In this document: positions 23,857 to 31,302 of the stretch, in pieces
Numbering within the stretch: the stretch's first letter is position 1
How the letters are laid out: each line of letters starts with the position of its first letter
Origin: CAZJLP01 sp964546955
GTDB lineage: Bacteria > Verrucomicrobiota > Verrucomicrobiia > Opitutales > Opitutaceae
Assembly (NCBI GenBank): GCA_964546955.1
Contig: CAZJLP010000001.1
Location: 157,684 to 221,683, forward strand
Length of the DNA: 64,000 bases
Direction of reading: 5' to 3'
Translations under genes and position numbers: made by a program
The notes under the pieces: model-generated
What the model saw: only the letters and a program-made list of their open reading frames with translations
Told to the model about the DNA's origin: nothing
The model's database searches: none

Positions 23857-25926
23857 ATGCCGGTGAACGGAATATTCCAGCGCCTGGATGCCCTTGTGCC
23901 GGTTGAAGGCGCGAGCGCGGACAGGAGGCGGTCGGGGCTTTTGAGCGATGATGAAATCCTGGCCCCCGTCTATGCACGCGGCGACCGCTGGATGAAGATT
24001 TTCCTCATCGGACATTTTCTTCTCTCGCTGGTGCTCGCTCCCGTGCATGAGACGTGGCGCGCGACCGCCTTTGCGGCGCCAGCTGCGTTTATTTTGTTCT
24101 GGGCCTGCGTGAGACTTGCTCCCGGGACTTTCTTGACCCGCTGCGCCGCCGGATTGGCTCTGCAGGCCTTCGTCGGGCTGCACATCTTTCAATTGCAGGG
24201 TTTGGCCGAGACGCATTTCCTCTTTTTCACGGCGTTGACGATGATGATCGTCTATGCCGATTGGCGCTGCCTGGGTCCTGCGACGCTTTTCATCTTTTTC
24301 CAGCACACCGCGTTCTTTGTGCTGCAGACCGGTGGCGCCCGGATGAATTTTTTCGAACAATCCGAAGTGGGCGTGCTGAAACTCGGCCTGCACTTTGGCA
24401 CCGTCTGCCTTCAGGTGATCATCGTCGGGTTTTGGGCTTGGCTCAATCGACGCCACATCCTCGACGAACAACGCAGTCGGAACCGTTCCATTCAACAGCA
24501 GCACGAATTGGAGCAGCAACTGGACCGGGTTCGTCGGTCCGAGGCCCTTCTGCAGTCGAGCGGACAGGTCTTGCTCGACACGCAGGGGAAGATGGCGCGG
24601 GAGATTCGCGAACGGCGAAAGACGGAGGAGTTTTTGCTGTCGGCCAAAGCCGAACTCGAAGCCACGAACCGCCAGTTGCAGGAATCGATCGCGCGAGCCA
24701 ATGAACTGGCGCTCTCCGCCGAAGTGGCTAATCAGGCCAAGAGTGCGTTCCTCGCCGTGATGAGCCATGAGATTCGGACGCCGCTGAACGGGGTGATCGG
24801 CATGACGGATCTCTTGCTCGAGGCCCCTTTGAGTGAGCAGCAGCGCGACGGCCTCGAGACAATTCGAAGCTCCGGCAACGGACTCCTGGTCATCCTCAAC
24901 GATATCTTGGATTTCTCGAAGATTGAATCGGGCCGGTTGGAGCTCGAGCGGCTGCCGTTTGCGGTCAATCGGACAGTGGAAGAGACCGTGGCGCTGTTTT
25001 CGGGTCGCGCGCAGGCGCGAGGCTTGAAGCTCAGTGCGCAAGTCGCGGCCGAGGTGCCGGCGCATCTTCTCGGCGATGCGACTCGAGTGCGGCAAATCCT
25101 GGCCAATCTCGTGAGCAATTCGGTCAAGTTCACCGCGGAAGGGGAAGTGGAGATCCTCGTCACGTGCGCGGATCCGGGGCCAGGCCCCGGCGGGCTCGCG
25201 CGCGTGCAGTTCGCGGTGCGCGACACGGGCATCGGCATTTCGGAAGACAAACAGGCGCTTCTTTTCCAGCCGTTCACGCAATGCGACTTGTCCACCTCTC
25301 GAAAATTCGGCGGGACCGGCTTGGGTCTGGCCATCTGTAAACGGCTGGCGCAGCTGATGGGCGGTGATGCCTGGATGGAAAGCAAGCCAGGGCAGGGATC
25401 GACCTTCTATTTCTCGGTAGTGGGCGAACCCGTGGCCGCCGCGGTGGTGCAAAAAACGGAGGAGCCGGCCTCCCCCGCAAGTACGAATCAGCCTTCTGGG
25501 GTTCATGGCTTCCGCATCCTCCTGGTCGAAGACAATGTCGTGAACCAGAAAGTCGCGTTGCAGATGCTCCGCCGCAATGGGTACGACGCGGATGTCGCTA
25601 ACGACGGGCTCGAAGGTGTGAACAAAGTGAAGGCGGGGAGCTACGATCTCATCTTGATGGATTGGCACATGCCCGAGATGAACGGTATCGAAGCTACGGC
25701 TACTATCCGGCGCGAGTTACCCCTCGAGCGCCAGCCCTGGATCATCGGCCTCACCGCCAACGCGATGATTGGCGACCGCGAAAAATGTCTCGCGGCCGGC
25801 ATGGACGATTACGTGACCAAACCCCTGCGCAAGGACGACCTCCTCGCCGCTTTCGGACGCGTGGCCCCCCGCGAAGCCCGGGTTCCGCACCCCGTCTCGC
25901 TCAGTTATGCGGATCCCGGTTTGTGA
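23857..25926 (+). CDS. Membrane hybrid histidine kinase with C-terminal receiver
   Basis: A 689-residue hybrid kinase. About residues 45-205 form a five- or six-span membrane region containing FTALTMMIVYADWRCLGPA, which resembles the multi-span sensor found in some MCPs and diguanylate cyclases (H-F-x-L-x-Y-x-DWR pattern). A coiled coil follows (205-290). The H-box is AVMSHEIRTPLNGVIGM (His about 306) and the ATPase boxes are LVSNSVKFT, DTGIGI and GGTGLGLAICK. The receiver begins ILLVEDN (about 551) with phosphoacceptor LMDWHMPEMNG. A good AGGGAGG ribosome site precedes ATG 23857. The signal is unknown. Confidence 0.9.
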   Translation: MPVNGIFQRLDALVPVEGASADRRRSGLLSDDEILAPVYARGDRWMKIFLIGHFLLSLVLAPVHETWRATAFAAPAAFILFWACVRLAPGTFLTRCAAGLALQAFVGLHIFQLQGLAETHFLFFTALTMMIVYADWRCLGPATLFIFFQHTAFFVLQTGGARMNFFEQSEVGVLKLGLHFGTVCLQVIIVGFWAWLNRRHILDEQRSRNRSIQQQHELEQQLDRVRRSEALLQSSGQVLLDTQGKMAREIRERRKTEEFLLSAKAELEATNRQLQESIARANELALSAEVANQAKSAFLAVMSHEIRTPLNGVIGMTDLLLEAPLSEQQRDGLETIRSSGNGLLVILNDILDFSKIESGRLELERLPFAVNRTVEETVALFSGRAQARGLKLSAQVAAEVPAHLLGDATRVRQILANLVSNSVKFTAEGEVEILVTCADPGPGPGGLARVQFAVRDTGIGISEDKQALLFQPFTQCDLSTSRKFGGTGLGLAICKRLAQLMGGDAWMESKPGQGSTFYFSVVGEPVAAAVVQKTEEPASPASTNQPSGVHGFRILLVEDNVVNQKVALQMLRRNGYDADVANDGLEGVNKVKAGSYDLILMDWHMPEMNGIEATATIRRELPLERQPWIIGLTANAMIGDREKCLAAGMDDYVTKPLRKDDLLAAFGRVAPREARVPHPVSLSYADPGL

Positions 25927-26218
25927 CGCCGCGGGGACGGATCCTTAAGGAAATTCTAAAAACGCAGACGAGAGGATCGAAAGGAAGGGCGAGGCGTCCT
26001 CGACTCGCCGTCGTGTGTGCGCAGCTCTGACCATTCCTTTACTGCGCAGCGCCATATGGCGCCAAAACGCATATTTCAAAACGGCGTCTCTCCTCGACGG
26101 GCGGTCCAGAGGCCCGCCCCTGCCTTCCGCTTTTCCGGCCCTCCCAACGAAAAGCCGCCGGACCTTTCGGTGCGGCGGCGTGAGGGAATAAAAGGGGATT
26201 AGCAATGCGGCGGAGAGA
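25927..26218. other. Convergent gap between hybrid kinase and cheW
   Basis: A 292-bp gap between convergent stops. It contains a GGGCGG/CCGCCC hairpin near 26098-26120 that could help stop plus-strand transcription, and the clear minus-strand terminator at 26148-26179. I see no gene in it. Confidence 0.6.
26148..26179 (-). terminator. Rho-independent terminator of cheW
   Basis: On the minus strand GCCGCCG (26179-26173) pairs with CGGCGGC (26160-26154), with an inner CC/GG around a GAAA loop, followed at once by TTTT. It lies 40 nt after the cheW stop. Confidence 0.75.
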
Positions 26219-26719
26219 TCAAACGCTCCGCGCGATGTGTTCGACCGTCTCCGGAGCGACCACGCGGTCGATATCGAGCAGCGTTTTGACCACGCCCTTG
26301 ATCTTGGCCATCCCGAGGATGTAGCCGGTGTCGATTCGCGTGCCGAAATCGGGCGTGGGCTCGACTTCGTTGGCGCTTAAATTGACGACTTCCTCGACGC
26401 TGTCGACGATCAGCCCCATTTGCACGGTTTGGGAGGTGGGCAGCTTGACCTGGACGACCACGATGCAGGTGCGCTCGGCGAAGATCGCCTTCAGGCCGAA
26501 TTTAACCCGGAGATCGATGACCGGGATCACGCGGCCGCGCAGGTTGATCACGCCTTTCACGAATTCCGGCAGTTGGGGAACCGGCGTGATCTTTTGCATG
26601 CGAATGATTTCGCGAACCTTCAGCACGGCCAAGCCATACGATTCGTTGTCGAGCGCTACGGTCAGGTATTTGCCTGCGTGCAGCGCGGCGGTGGCGATAG
26701 GAGCGGCGGAAGAACTCAT
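26219..26719 (-). CDS. cheW: Chemotaxis coupling protein CheW
   Basis: A 166-residue CheW: two SH3-like subdomains that couple MCPs to CheA. Typical landmarks are YLTVALDNESYGLAVLKVREI near the N-terminus, PQLPEFVKGVINLRGRVIPVIDLR in the middle and MGLIVDSVEEVV later (cited in part). The frame is open to 26797, but ATG 26719 fits the family length and is used. It is transcribed alone on the minus strand, divergent from cheA with a 206-bp gap holding possible sigma-28 boxes on both strands. Confidence 0.93.
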   Translation of the reverse strand: MSSSAAPIATAALHAGKYLTVALDNESYGLAVLKVREIIRMQKITPVPQLPEFVKGVINLRGRVIPVIDLRVKFGLKAIFAERTCIVVVQVKLPTSQTVQMGLIVDSVEEVVNLSANEVEPTPDFGTRIDTGYILGMAKIKGVVKTLLDIDRVVAPETVEHIARSV

Positions 26720-26748
26720 AGGAAACGCGACAAGCGCGGGTCCCCTTA

Positions 26749-26775
26749 AATTCGACCGCCGAGCGACGGGCTTTA
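26749..26775 (-). promoter_or_regulatory. Possible sigma-28 promoter of cheW
   Basis: On the minus strand TAAAGCCC-N11-GTCGAATT. The -35 core TAAAG is good; the -10 keeps G-x-CGA. Expected start near 26742, 23 nt before the ATG. Weaker than the promoters at 18314 and 30158. Confidence 0.4.
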
Positions 26776-26866
26776 GGCCAAAAGGATCATTTGACAACCG
26801 ATTTAACCCCAGGGTTTTCCCTCAGTCCGGTCCGTTCAACTGCGCGCCGACTTGCGCCAAAACGGG

Positions 26867-26893
26867 TTAAGTTTCGCCCCTTCGCGTCGAACT
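26867..26893 (+). promoter_or_regulatory. Possible sigma-28 promoter of cheA
   Basis: TTAAGTTT-N11-GTCGAACT on the plus strand: -35 7 of 8, -10 about 4 of 8 with the same GTCGAA core as the cheW candidate. Expected start near 26900, 26 nt before the chosen cheA ATG at 26926. Confidence 0.35.
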
Positions 26894-26925
26894 ACAAGGA
26901 AACCGTCGCTTCAACCTACCGTGGT

Positions 26926-29148
26926 ATGCCAATTTCCCCGGACCTCTTCCCCGCGCTCGAGGATCTGATCAATCGCCTCGCTGGCGAATCCATTCTGGCC
27001 CAAGCAGGCCGGGACGAAGGGCTCATCCCTGCGTACAGCCTGCTCGGCGAGCTGCTGGAAGCCACCGCTGGAGAGTCGAGGCTTTCCGGCCCGATCGCGG
27101 GTCTGCGGGCGGAACTGGAAAAACTCCTCGATTCCGCCAAGCCGTTCGACGACGCCTCGCTGGCTCTTTTTCGCAAGACCGTCGAGTGGCTCCCCGGCGC
27201 GGCGGCCGCCGCGAAGAGCGGCGCGGACGTACCGGTGCTCGCGGGAACGGCCACGCTGCCCGCCGCGGCGGCCGTTTCTACGCCCGAGCCTGTCACCTGC
27301 GCGCTCGACGGCAGCGACGATGGTCTCGCTGCGCTGGACACGGTGCTCGATTTGAATCTCGAGGAGAACCGCGAACTCCTGGTCGAATTCCACGCCGAGG
27401 CGCTGGATCATCTGCAGCAGATCGAAGCGGCGTTGCTGGCCCTGGATGAGCAGCCGGACGATCCGGAAGCCCTCAACTCGATTTTCCGCTCCTTCCATAC
27501 GATCAAGGGCGTCTCGGGGTTCCTCCACCTCACGCCGATGCACACGCTGACGCACGAAGTGGAGTCGCTCCTCGATCTCGCGCGGAATCGGAAACTGCGG
27601 CTGAATTCGACCATCATCACGGAAATCCTGAAGAGCCGGGACGCGGTGCAGCAGATGGTGCAGCAGATCACTCTCGCGCTCGAACAGGGAACGCTGCCCA
27701 AGGACGTGATCTCCGTCAGCCGCCTGATCAGGGCGGTGAAGCGTCTGGCCGTGGTGGATCAGCCCCCGAAAGCCTCCGTTGCGCCGGCTGCCGCTTCCGC
27801 CCGGACCGAGGAAACCGCTCCGCCGATGGAGGAAACGGCGGACGAGACTCCTCTCGCCCCCGTTTTGTCTTTCCTGCCCACGGCCGCGGAATCCAGCGGC
27901 ACTTCTCCAGCGCAAAGCCCGGCGGGCCAAACGCCCTCCACCCCTTCCGCCAAAGCCAAGTCGGCCGAAGGCAAGGCCTCGGGCGCAGGCGGCGCGAGCA
28001 CGGTCCGCGTCAATACCGACAAACTCGACTCCCTGATGGATGTGGTCGGCGAGCTCGTGATCGTGCATAGCCAGCTTTCCGAGTCCGCGCGCGTGATCGG
28101 CGTCCAGGACACCGGTCTCACGCGCAACATCGCGCAGTTTGGCCGGCTGACCAAGGAGCTGCAGCACACCTCCATGTCGCTGCGCATGATTCCGGTGAAA
28201 CCCACCTTCCAGAAGATGGAACGGCTCGCGCGCGATCTTTCCCGGGATTTTGGGAAACGCGTCAATTTCCACGTCGCCGGGGAAGAAACCGAACTCGATC
28301 GCACGGTGGTCGAGGATATCGGCGATCCGCTGGTGCACATGGTGCGAAATTCCCTCGACCACGGCCTGGAAATGCCCAACGACCGCATCGCCGCGGGCAA
28401 GCCGGAAATCGGCAATGTGATGCTCAAAGCCTATCACGAAGGCGGCAGCATCGTGATCGAGCTGAGCGACGATGGCCGCGGCATCGACCCCGACCGTATC
28501 CTGGCCAAGGCGAGAAAACAGAATCTGGTCCCGGCAAACGCCCAGCTCACGCGCGAAGAAATCCTGAACCTCATTTTCCTGCCCGGCTTCTCCACCGCGG
28601 AAAAAGTCACCGCGATTTCCGGCCGCGGTGTCGGCATGGACGTCGTTCGCCGAAACATCGAAAAGTTGCGGGGCAAAATCGAAATTGTTTCGGAAATAGG
28701 GAAGGGCTCGACCTTCCGCATCAAGCTGCCTCTGACCATGGCCATCATCGATGGGTTGGTGGTCAAGGTTGGCGAAGACCGATTCATCCTGCCAAGTACC
28801 TCCGTCCAGATGGCGTTGCGCCCCGCACGCGAAGCGCTCTCCACTGTCCATGGCAAGGGCGAGGTGCTGGATCATCGCGGCAAGATTCTTCCCATGCACC
28901 GCCTGCATCGCCGATTCATGATTGCGGGGGCCATCGAAAATCCGTGGGAAGGCATCGTCGTCATTGTGGAAAACAATGGCCGCGTCTCAGCGCTCCTGGT
29001 CGACGATATGGTGAGCAAGCAGGAAGTCGTGATCAAAAGCCTCGGTGGATTCCTTCAGAATGTCGCCGGCGTGGCCGGCGGCGCAATTCTGGGCGACGGA
29101 GGCATCGCGCTCATCATCGATCCCAATTCCCTCTTCGCCGCCGCCTGA
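26926..29148 (+). CDS. cheA: Chemotaxis histidine kinase CheA
   Basis: A 740-residue CheA from ATG 26926; the frame is open to 26791 but the extra part runs through promoter-like DNA. Residues 1-140 are an unrecognised helical N-terminal extension plus an Ala-rich linker. The Hpt (P1) domain covers about 145-260, with phospho-site His 191 in FRSFHTIKGVSGF. An Ala/Pro-rich linker (275-358) stands where the CheY-binding P2 domain usually is. P3/P4 follow (DSLMDVVGELVI at 368; VRNSLDHGLE; DDGRGID; GRGVGMDVVR), then a CheW-like P5. Downstream HDOD gene is 17 nt away. Confidence 0.95.
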   Translation: MPISPDLFPALEDLINRLAGESILAQAGRDEGLIPAYSLLGELLEATAGESRLSGPIAGLRAELEKLLDSAKPFDDASLALFRKTVEWLPGAAAAAKSGADVPVLAGTATLPAAAAVSTPEPVTCALDGSDDGLAALDTVLDLNLEENRELLVEFHAEALDHLQQIEAALLALDEQPDDPEALNSIFRSFHTIKGVSGFLHLTPMHTLTHEVESLLDLARNRKLRLNSTIITEILKSRDAVQQMVQQITLALEQGTLPKDVISVSRLIRAVKRLAVVDQPPKASVAPAAASARTEETAPPMEETADETPLAPVLSFLPTAAESSGTSPAQSPAGQTPSTPSAKAKSAEGKASGAGGASTVRVNTDKLDSLMDVVGELVIVHSQLSESARVIGVQDTGLTRNIAQFGRLTKELQHTSMSLRMIPVKPTFQKMERLARDLSRDFGKRVNFHVAGEETELDRTVVEDIGDPLVHMVRNSLDHGLEMPNDRIAAGKPEIGNVMLKAYHEGGSIVIELSDDGRGIDPDRILAKARKQNLVPANAQLTREEILNLIFLPGFSTAEKVTAISGRGVGMDVVRRNIEKLRGKIEIVSEIGKGSTFRIKLPLTMAIIDGLVVKVGEDRFILPSTSVQMALRPAREALSTVHGKGEVLDHRGKILPMHRLHRRFMIAGAIENPWEGIVVIVENNGRVSALLVDDMVSKQEVVIKSLGGFLQNVAGVAGGAILGDGGIALIIDPNSLFAAA

Positions 29149-29165
29149 CGCCGCTCGTCCACGCC

Positions 29166-30044
29166 ATGGCAACCTACCCGACATTTTCCGAGGTTTGCGA
29201 AAAAGCACTGCGCCTGCCGTGCTCGCCTGCGCTGCTGCCCCGTCTTATTTCAATGCTGGAAAAGGCGGACGCCACGATCGACGAACTCGAAGCCGTCATC
29301 GGCATCGATCCCGTTCTGGCCAGTTCGACGCTGAGACTCGCCAATTCGGCCTATTTCGCCGCCGGTAACACGCAGGTCGAAAATCTAAGCGAGGCGATCA
29401 TGCGCCTCGGCCACAAAGAAATTTACAAGTTGGCCGCTCTTTCGCTGGCCAATCGATGGATGGAGCAGCGGGTTGACGGCTATCGCTGGGAGGCAGGCGA
29501 TTTTTGTCGTCTGGCCCTTGTCGTCGCGGTCGGCGCCGAATATCTCGCCGAACGCTCCGGAAGAGTGGATCCACGCACCGCCTACACCGCCGGCTTGGTT
29601 CACGAAATCGGCAAACTCGCGGTCGCTTACGCGTGTGCGGATCACTTCGGCGCGATCCGCGCGGCCCAAGCCGAGTCGGCTAGCACGTGGCTCAATGCGG
29701 AAAAGAGGATATTGGGCTACAATCACGCCGAAGTCGGCGCCGAGCTCCTCCGGCGGTGGAAGTTCCCCGCGTCGCTGGTCGCGGTGGGCACCTTCAATCC
29801 GCCCAAGATGAGCGATCCGGCCGAGGTGCTGCCCTTGCTCGTCCACGTGCATGCCGCCAAATACCTCGCGGTTTCGATCGGCGCCGGTGTGGCGGAAGAC
29901 GGATTTCTGTTCCAACTCAATTCGGAGCTGCTCCTCGAGTGGGGTTTTCAGCCCAATGTATTGGAGGCGGCCATACCCCACGTGCTCGAAAGGGCCGGCC
30001 GGCTGCTGCAGGAAAAACTTACGCACGGGTCACTGAGCTTTTGA
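29166..30044 (+). CDS. HDOD-domain signalling protein 2
   Basis: A 292-residue HDOD protein starting at ATG 29166, 17 nt after cheA. The long open frame upstream is antifunctional overlap with cheA and is ignored. It has LPRLISMLEKADATIDELEAVIGIDPVLASSTLRLANS at the start (pattern cited in part: DPVLASSTLRLANS) and AIMRLGHKEIYKLA. The middle reads GLVHEIGKLAVAYA, where the HD pair is HE, so no phosphodiesterase activity is expected. Co-transcription with cheA suggests that it adapts or scaffolds chemotaxis signalling. A strong terminator follows at 30077. Confidence 0.86.
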   Translation: MATYPTFSEVCEKALRLPCSPALLPRLISMLEKADATIDELEAVIGIDPVLASSTLRLANSAYFAAGNTQVENLSEAIMRLGHKEIYKLAALSLANRWMEQRVDGYRWEAGDFCRLALVVAVGAEYLAERSGRVDPRTAYTAGLVHEIGKLAVAYACADHFGAIRAAQAESASTWLNAEKRILGYNHAEVGAELLRRWKFPASLVAVGTFNPPKMSDPAEVLPLLVHVHAAKYLAVSIGAGVAEDGFLFQLNSELLLEWGFQPNVLEAAIPHVLERAGRLLQEKLTHGSLSF

Positions 30045-30076
30045 AGCGATGAGCTAAGTGGCGCCCGTGCGCATCC

Positions 30077-30112
30077 GGGGGCGGCCCGAAAGGCCGCCCC
30101 CACCTTGTTTTT
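30077..30112 (+). terminator. Rho-independent terminator of the cheA-HDOD operon
   Basis: GGGGGCGGCC (30077-30086) pairs perfectly with GGCCGCCCCC (30092-30101) around a CGAAA loop; a T-rich tail ending in TTTTT follows. It lies 33 nt after the HDOD stop. Confidence 0.85.
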
Positions 30113-30157
30113 GAACCCCTCGTTCGCCCTGCCCGCGCAAATTTTCTCATCTCTCGC

Positions 30158-30185
30158 TAAAGTTTCTTCAAAACTGCGCCGATTA
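30158..30185 (+). promoter_or_regulatory. Sigma-28 (FliA) promoter of an intergenic transcript
   Basis: TAAAGTTT (perfect consensus -35, 30158-30165), 12 nt, GCCGATTA (30178-30185, 7 of 8). The spacing is one longer than the enterobacterial optimum but equals that of the motA promoter candidate. No protein gene starts downstream on the plus strand. Confidence 0.8.
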
Positions 30186-30191
30186 TCTCCC

Positions 30192-30301
30192 TAACGCCAA
30201 GTGATGCTGGCGTTTTCGCGAGCCTAGCAGGGTCGCGATATTTGCAGGTGTTGTGGTCAGCCCGGCCTGGTGCGCAAGCACAGGCCGGGCGATTGCTTTT
30301 A
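30192..30301 (+). ncRNA. Candidate FliA-dependent small RNA
   Basis: About 110 nt, from the expected start of the sigma-28 promoter to a terminator. Three consecutive stem-loops are seen: AACGCCA/TGGCGTT (30193-30199 with 30208-30214, 8-nt loop), CGCGA/TCGCG with inner CCT/AGG (30217-30237), and a 13-bp stem with a one-base bulge and GCAA tetraloop (30260-30290) followed by GATTGCTTTT. An upstream terminator (30077) separates it from cheA-HDOD, and cheD lies on the opposite strand from 30385. No ORF is convincing; ATG 30204 would give only seven codons. It does not resemble GEMM or CsrB-type RNAs. Function unknown. Confidence 0.6.
30260..30300 (+). terminator. Terminator closing the candidate small RNA
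   Basis: GCCCGGCCTG (30260-30269) pairs perfectly with CAGGCCGGGC (30281-30290); an inner TGC/GCA stem closes on a GCAA loop. TTTT follows after six bases. Read on the minus strand there is no U-tract, so it points to plus-strand transcription. Confidence 0.75.
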
Positions 30302-30384
30302 TCCATCGAAGGATAGCATGTTATGCACAAACGATCGCAGGCGCGGGCGGTTCCTTTTCCCGATTTTCCGGCCGCCCTTCCGCG

Positions 30385-30903
30385 TTACCCCAGCGAAAAC
30401 TGTTCGTTCCGGTCCGGTAGTTTGAGGGTTACCAAACCCGATCCTATTTCCAGGTGGACGGTTCGATTGATGTTCCCGCCGATGTCCTGTCCCGTGACAG
30501 CATAACCGTTGGTCTTGAGAAAACGTTGGACGGCCACGCAATTCCGTTCGCCGATTTTGAAGGGATCCGCTCCGTTCAAAACGCTCGCTCCTCCCGCGAG
30601 AAAAAGACGGATGCGCGAACGCTCGCTTCTCACCCCGGTCAGCGCTTTGAACAACAGCGGCAATCCCGTGTCCGCGAACATAGCGGGCTGCTTCACGGCC
30701 TTGTCGGGCGAAATTGTCGAATCCGGAAGCATCAAATGGAGGATGCCGCCCGCGTGCGCGATTGGGTCATAGACGATGACACCCACACACGAGCCGAGCG
30801 CGTACGTACTCAGCGTGACCATTTCGTTGTTGGACACCGCCATGTCGCCCACGCCGACGACGACGCGTTGCGAAAAGAGTGCGGAGATGGAGGGCGCAGC
30901 CAT
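30385..30903 (-). CDS. cheD: Chemoreceptor glutamine deamidase CheD
   Basis: A 172-residue CheD. The catalytic cysteine is in LSTYALGSCVGVIVYD (Cys about 39) and the histidine in GGILHLMLPDS (His about 56); LFLAGGASVL is also typical. CheD deamidates receptor glutamines and, in other bacteria, is modulated by CheC; no cheC is in the window. It lies alone on the minus strand after a 388-bp gap and a strong hairpin, so it probably has its own promoter. Start ATG 30903 gives the usual family length. Confidence 0.93.
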   Translation of the reverse strand: MAAPSISALFSQRVVVGVGDMAVSNNEMVTLSTYALGSCVGVIVYDPIAHAGGILHLMLPDSTISPDKAVKQPAMFADTGLPLLFKALTGVRSERSRIRLFLAGGASVLNGADPFKIGERNCVAVQRFLKTNGYAVTGQDIGGNINRTVHLEIGSGLVTLKLPDRNEQFSLG

Positions 30904-31291
30904 GACTCAATCCAGCGGGAGCCCGCCGCGGCGGAGCGGCAAGTAGGCAGGTGAAGTGATCAAGGACATGAAGTGCGGGATTCCCGCATCTCAGCAACGG
31001 CTCGGCTGGCTGCCAACTTGAGAGAGGGGGCGGTAAAAAGAGCGTGAGCGGGCGCGGAGCCGCCCCCGCCATTGCGCATTGTTTAGCGCTCATTTCCCAT
31101 TGGTCATTGGCGCAGGCGTTGAGCGCGACCCGGGGCTGATTTTGAGGAGTCATCTGGCCGCGCTGAATTGATCGAGACCGCCTGTGGCGCGACCCTGAGC
31201 CTCGCGCACCGTATACACTAATTCTCCCGCTTGCGTCTGCGGATGACCAATGAGAAATGAGCAATGTACAGCTGAGCGCGCTCCGACGCGC
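30904..31291. other. 388-bp gap upstream of cheD
   Basis: No gene is visible. The gap holds a GGGGGCGG/CCGCCCCC inverted repeat near 31026-31069, a 20-nt inverted repeat of heptamer type (31088-31107 with 31243-31262), and the hairpin that closes the HD-GYP gene. The cheD promoter must lie in it, but I find no convincing sigma-28 or sigma-54 site on the minus strand. Confidence 0.6.
31088..31262. repeat. Heptamer-type inverted repeat with long interior
   Basis: GCTCATTTCCCATTGGTCAT at 31088-31107 recurs as its reverse complement at 31243-31262 with one mismatch. The arm reads as 7-nt units ending CATT. The 135-nt interior has no ORF. The right arm touches the hairpin at 31265. Confidence 0.75.
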
Positions 31292-31302
31292 TCAGCTGTA
31301 CA
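31265..31302 (-). terminator. Perfect 16-bp hairpin over the stop codon of the HD-GYP gene
   Basis: TGTACAGCTGAGCGCG (31265-31280) pairs perfectly with its complement at 31287-31302, with a 6-nt loop. On the minus strand the gene's last codons and TGA lie in the first arm, and a T-rich stretch follows the second. It likely ends the cheR-cheB-kinase-regulator transcript. Confidence 0.7.

Noticed and set aside
30204..30227. Seven-codon ORF (MLAFSRA) within the candidate small RNA
   Set aside because: No ribosome site, and the codons form part of the first two stems; kept only as an alternative to a non-coding RNA.
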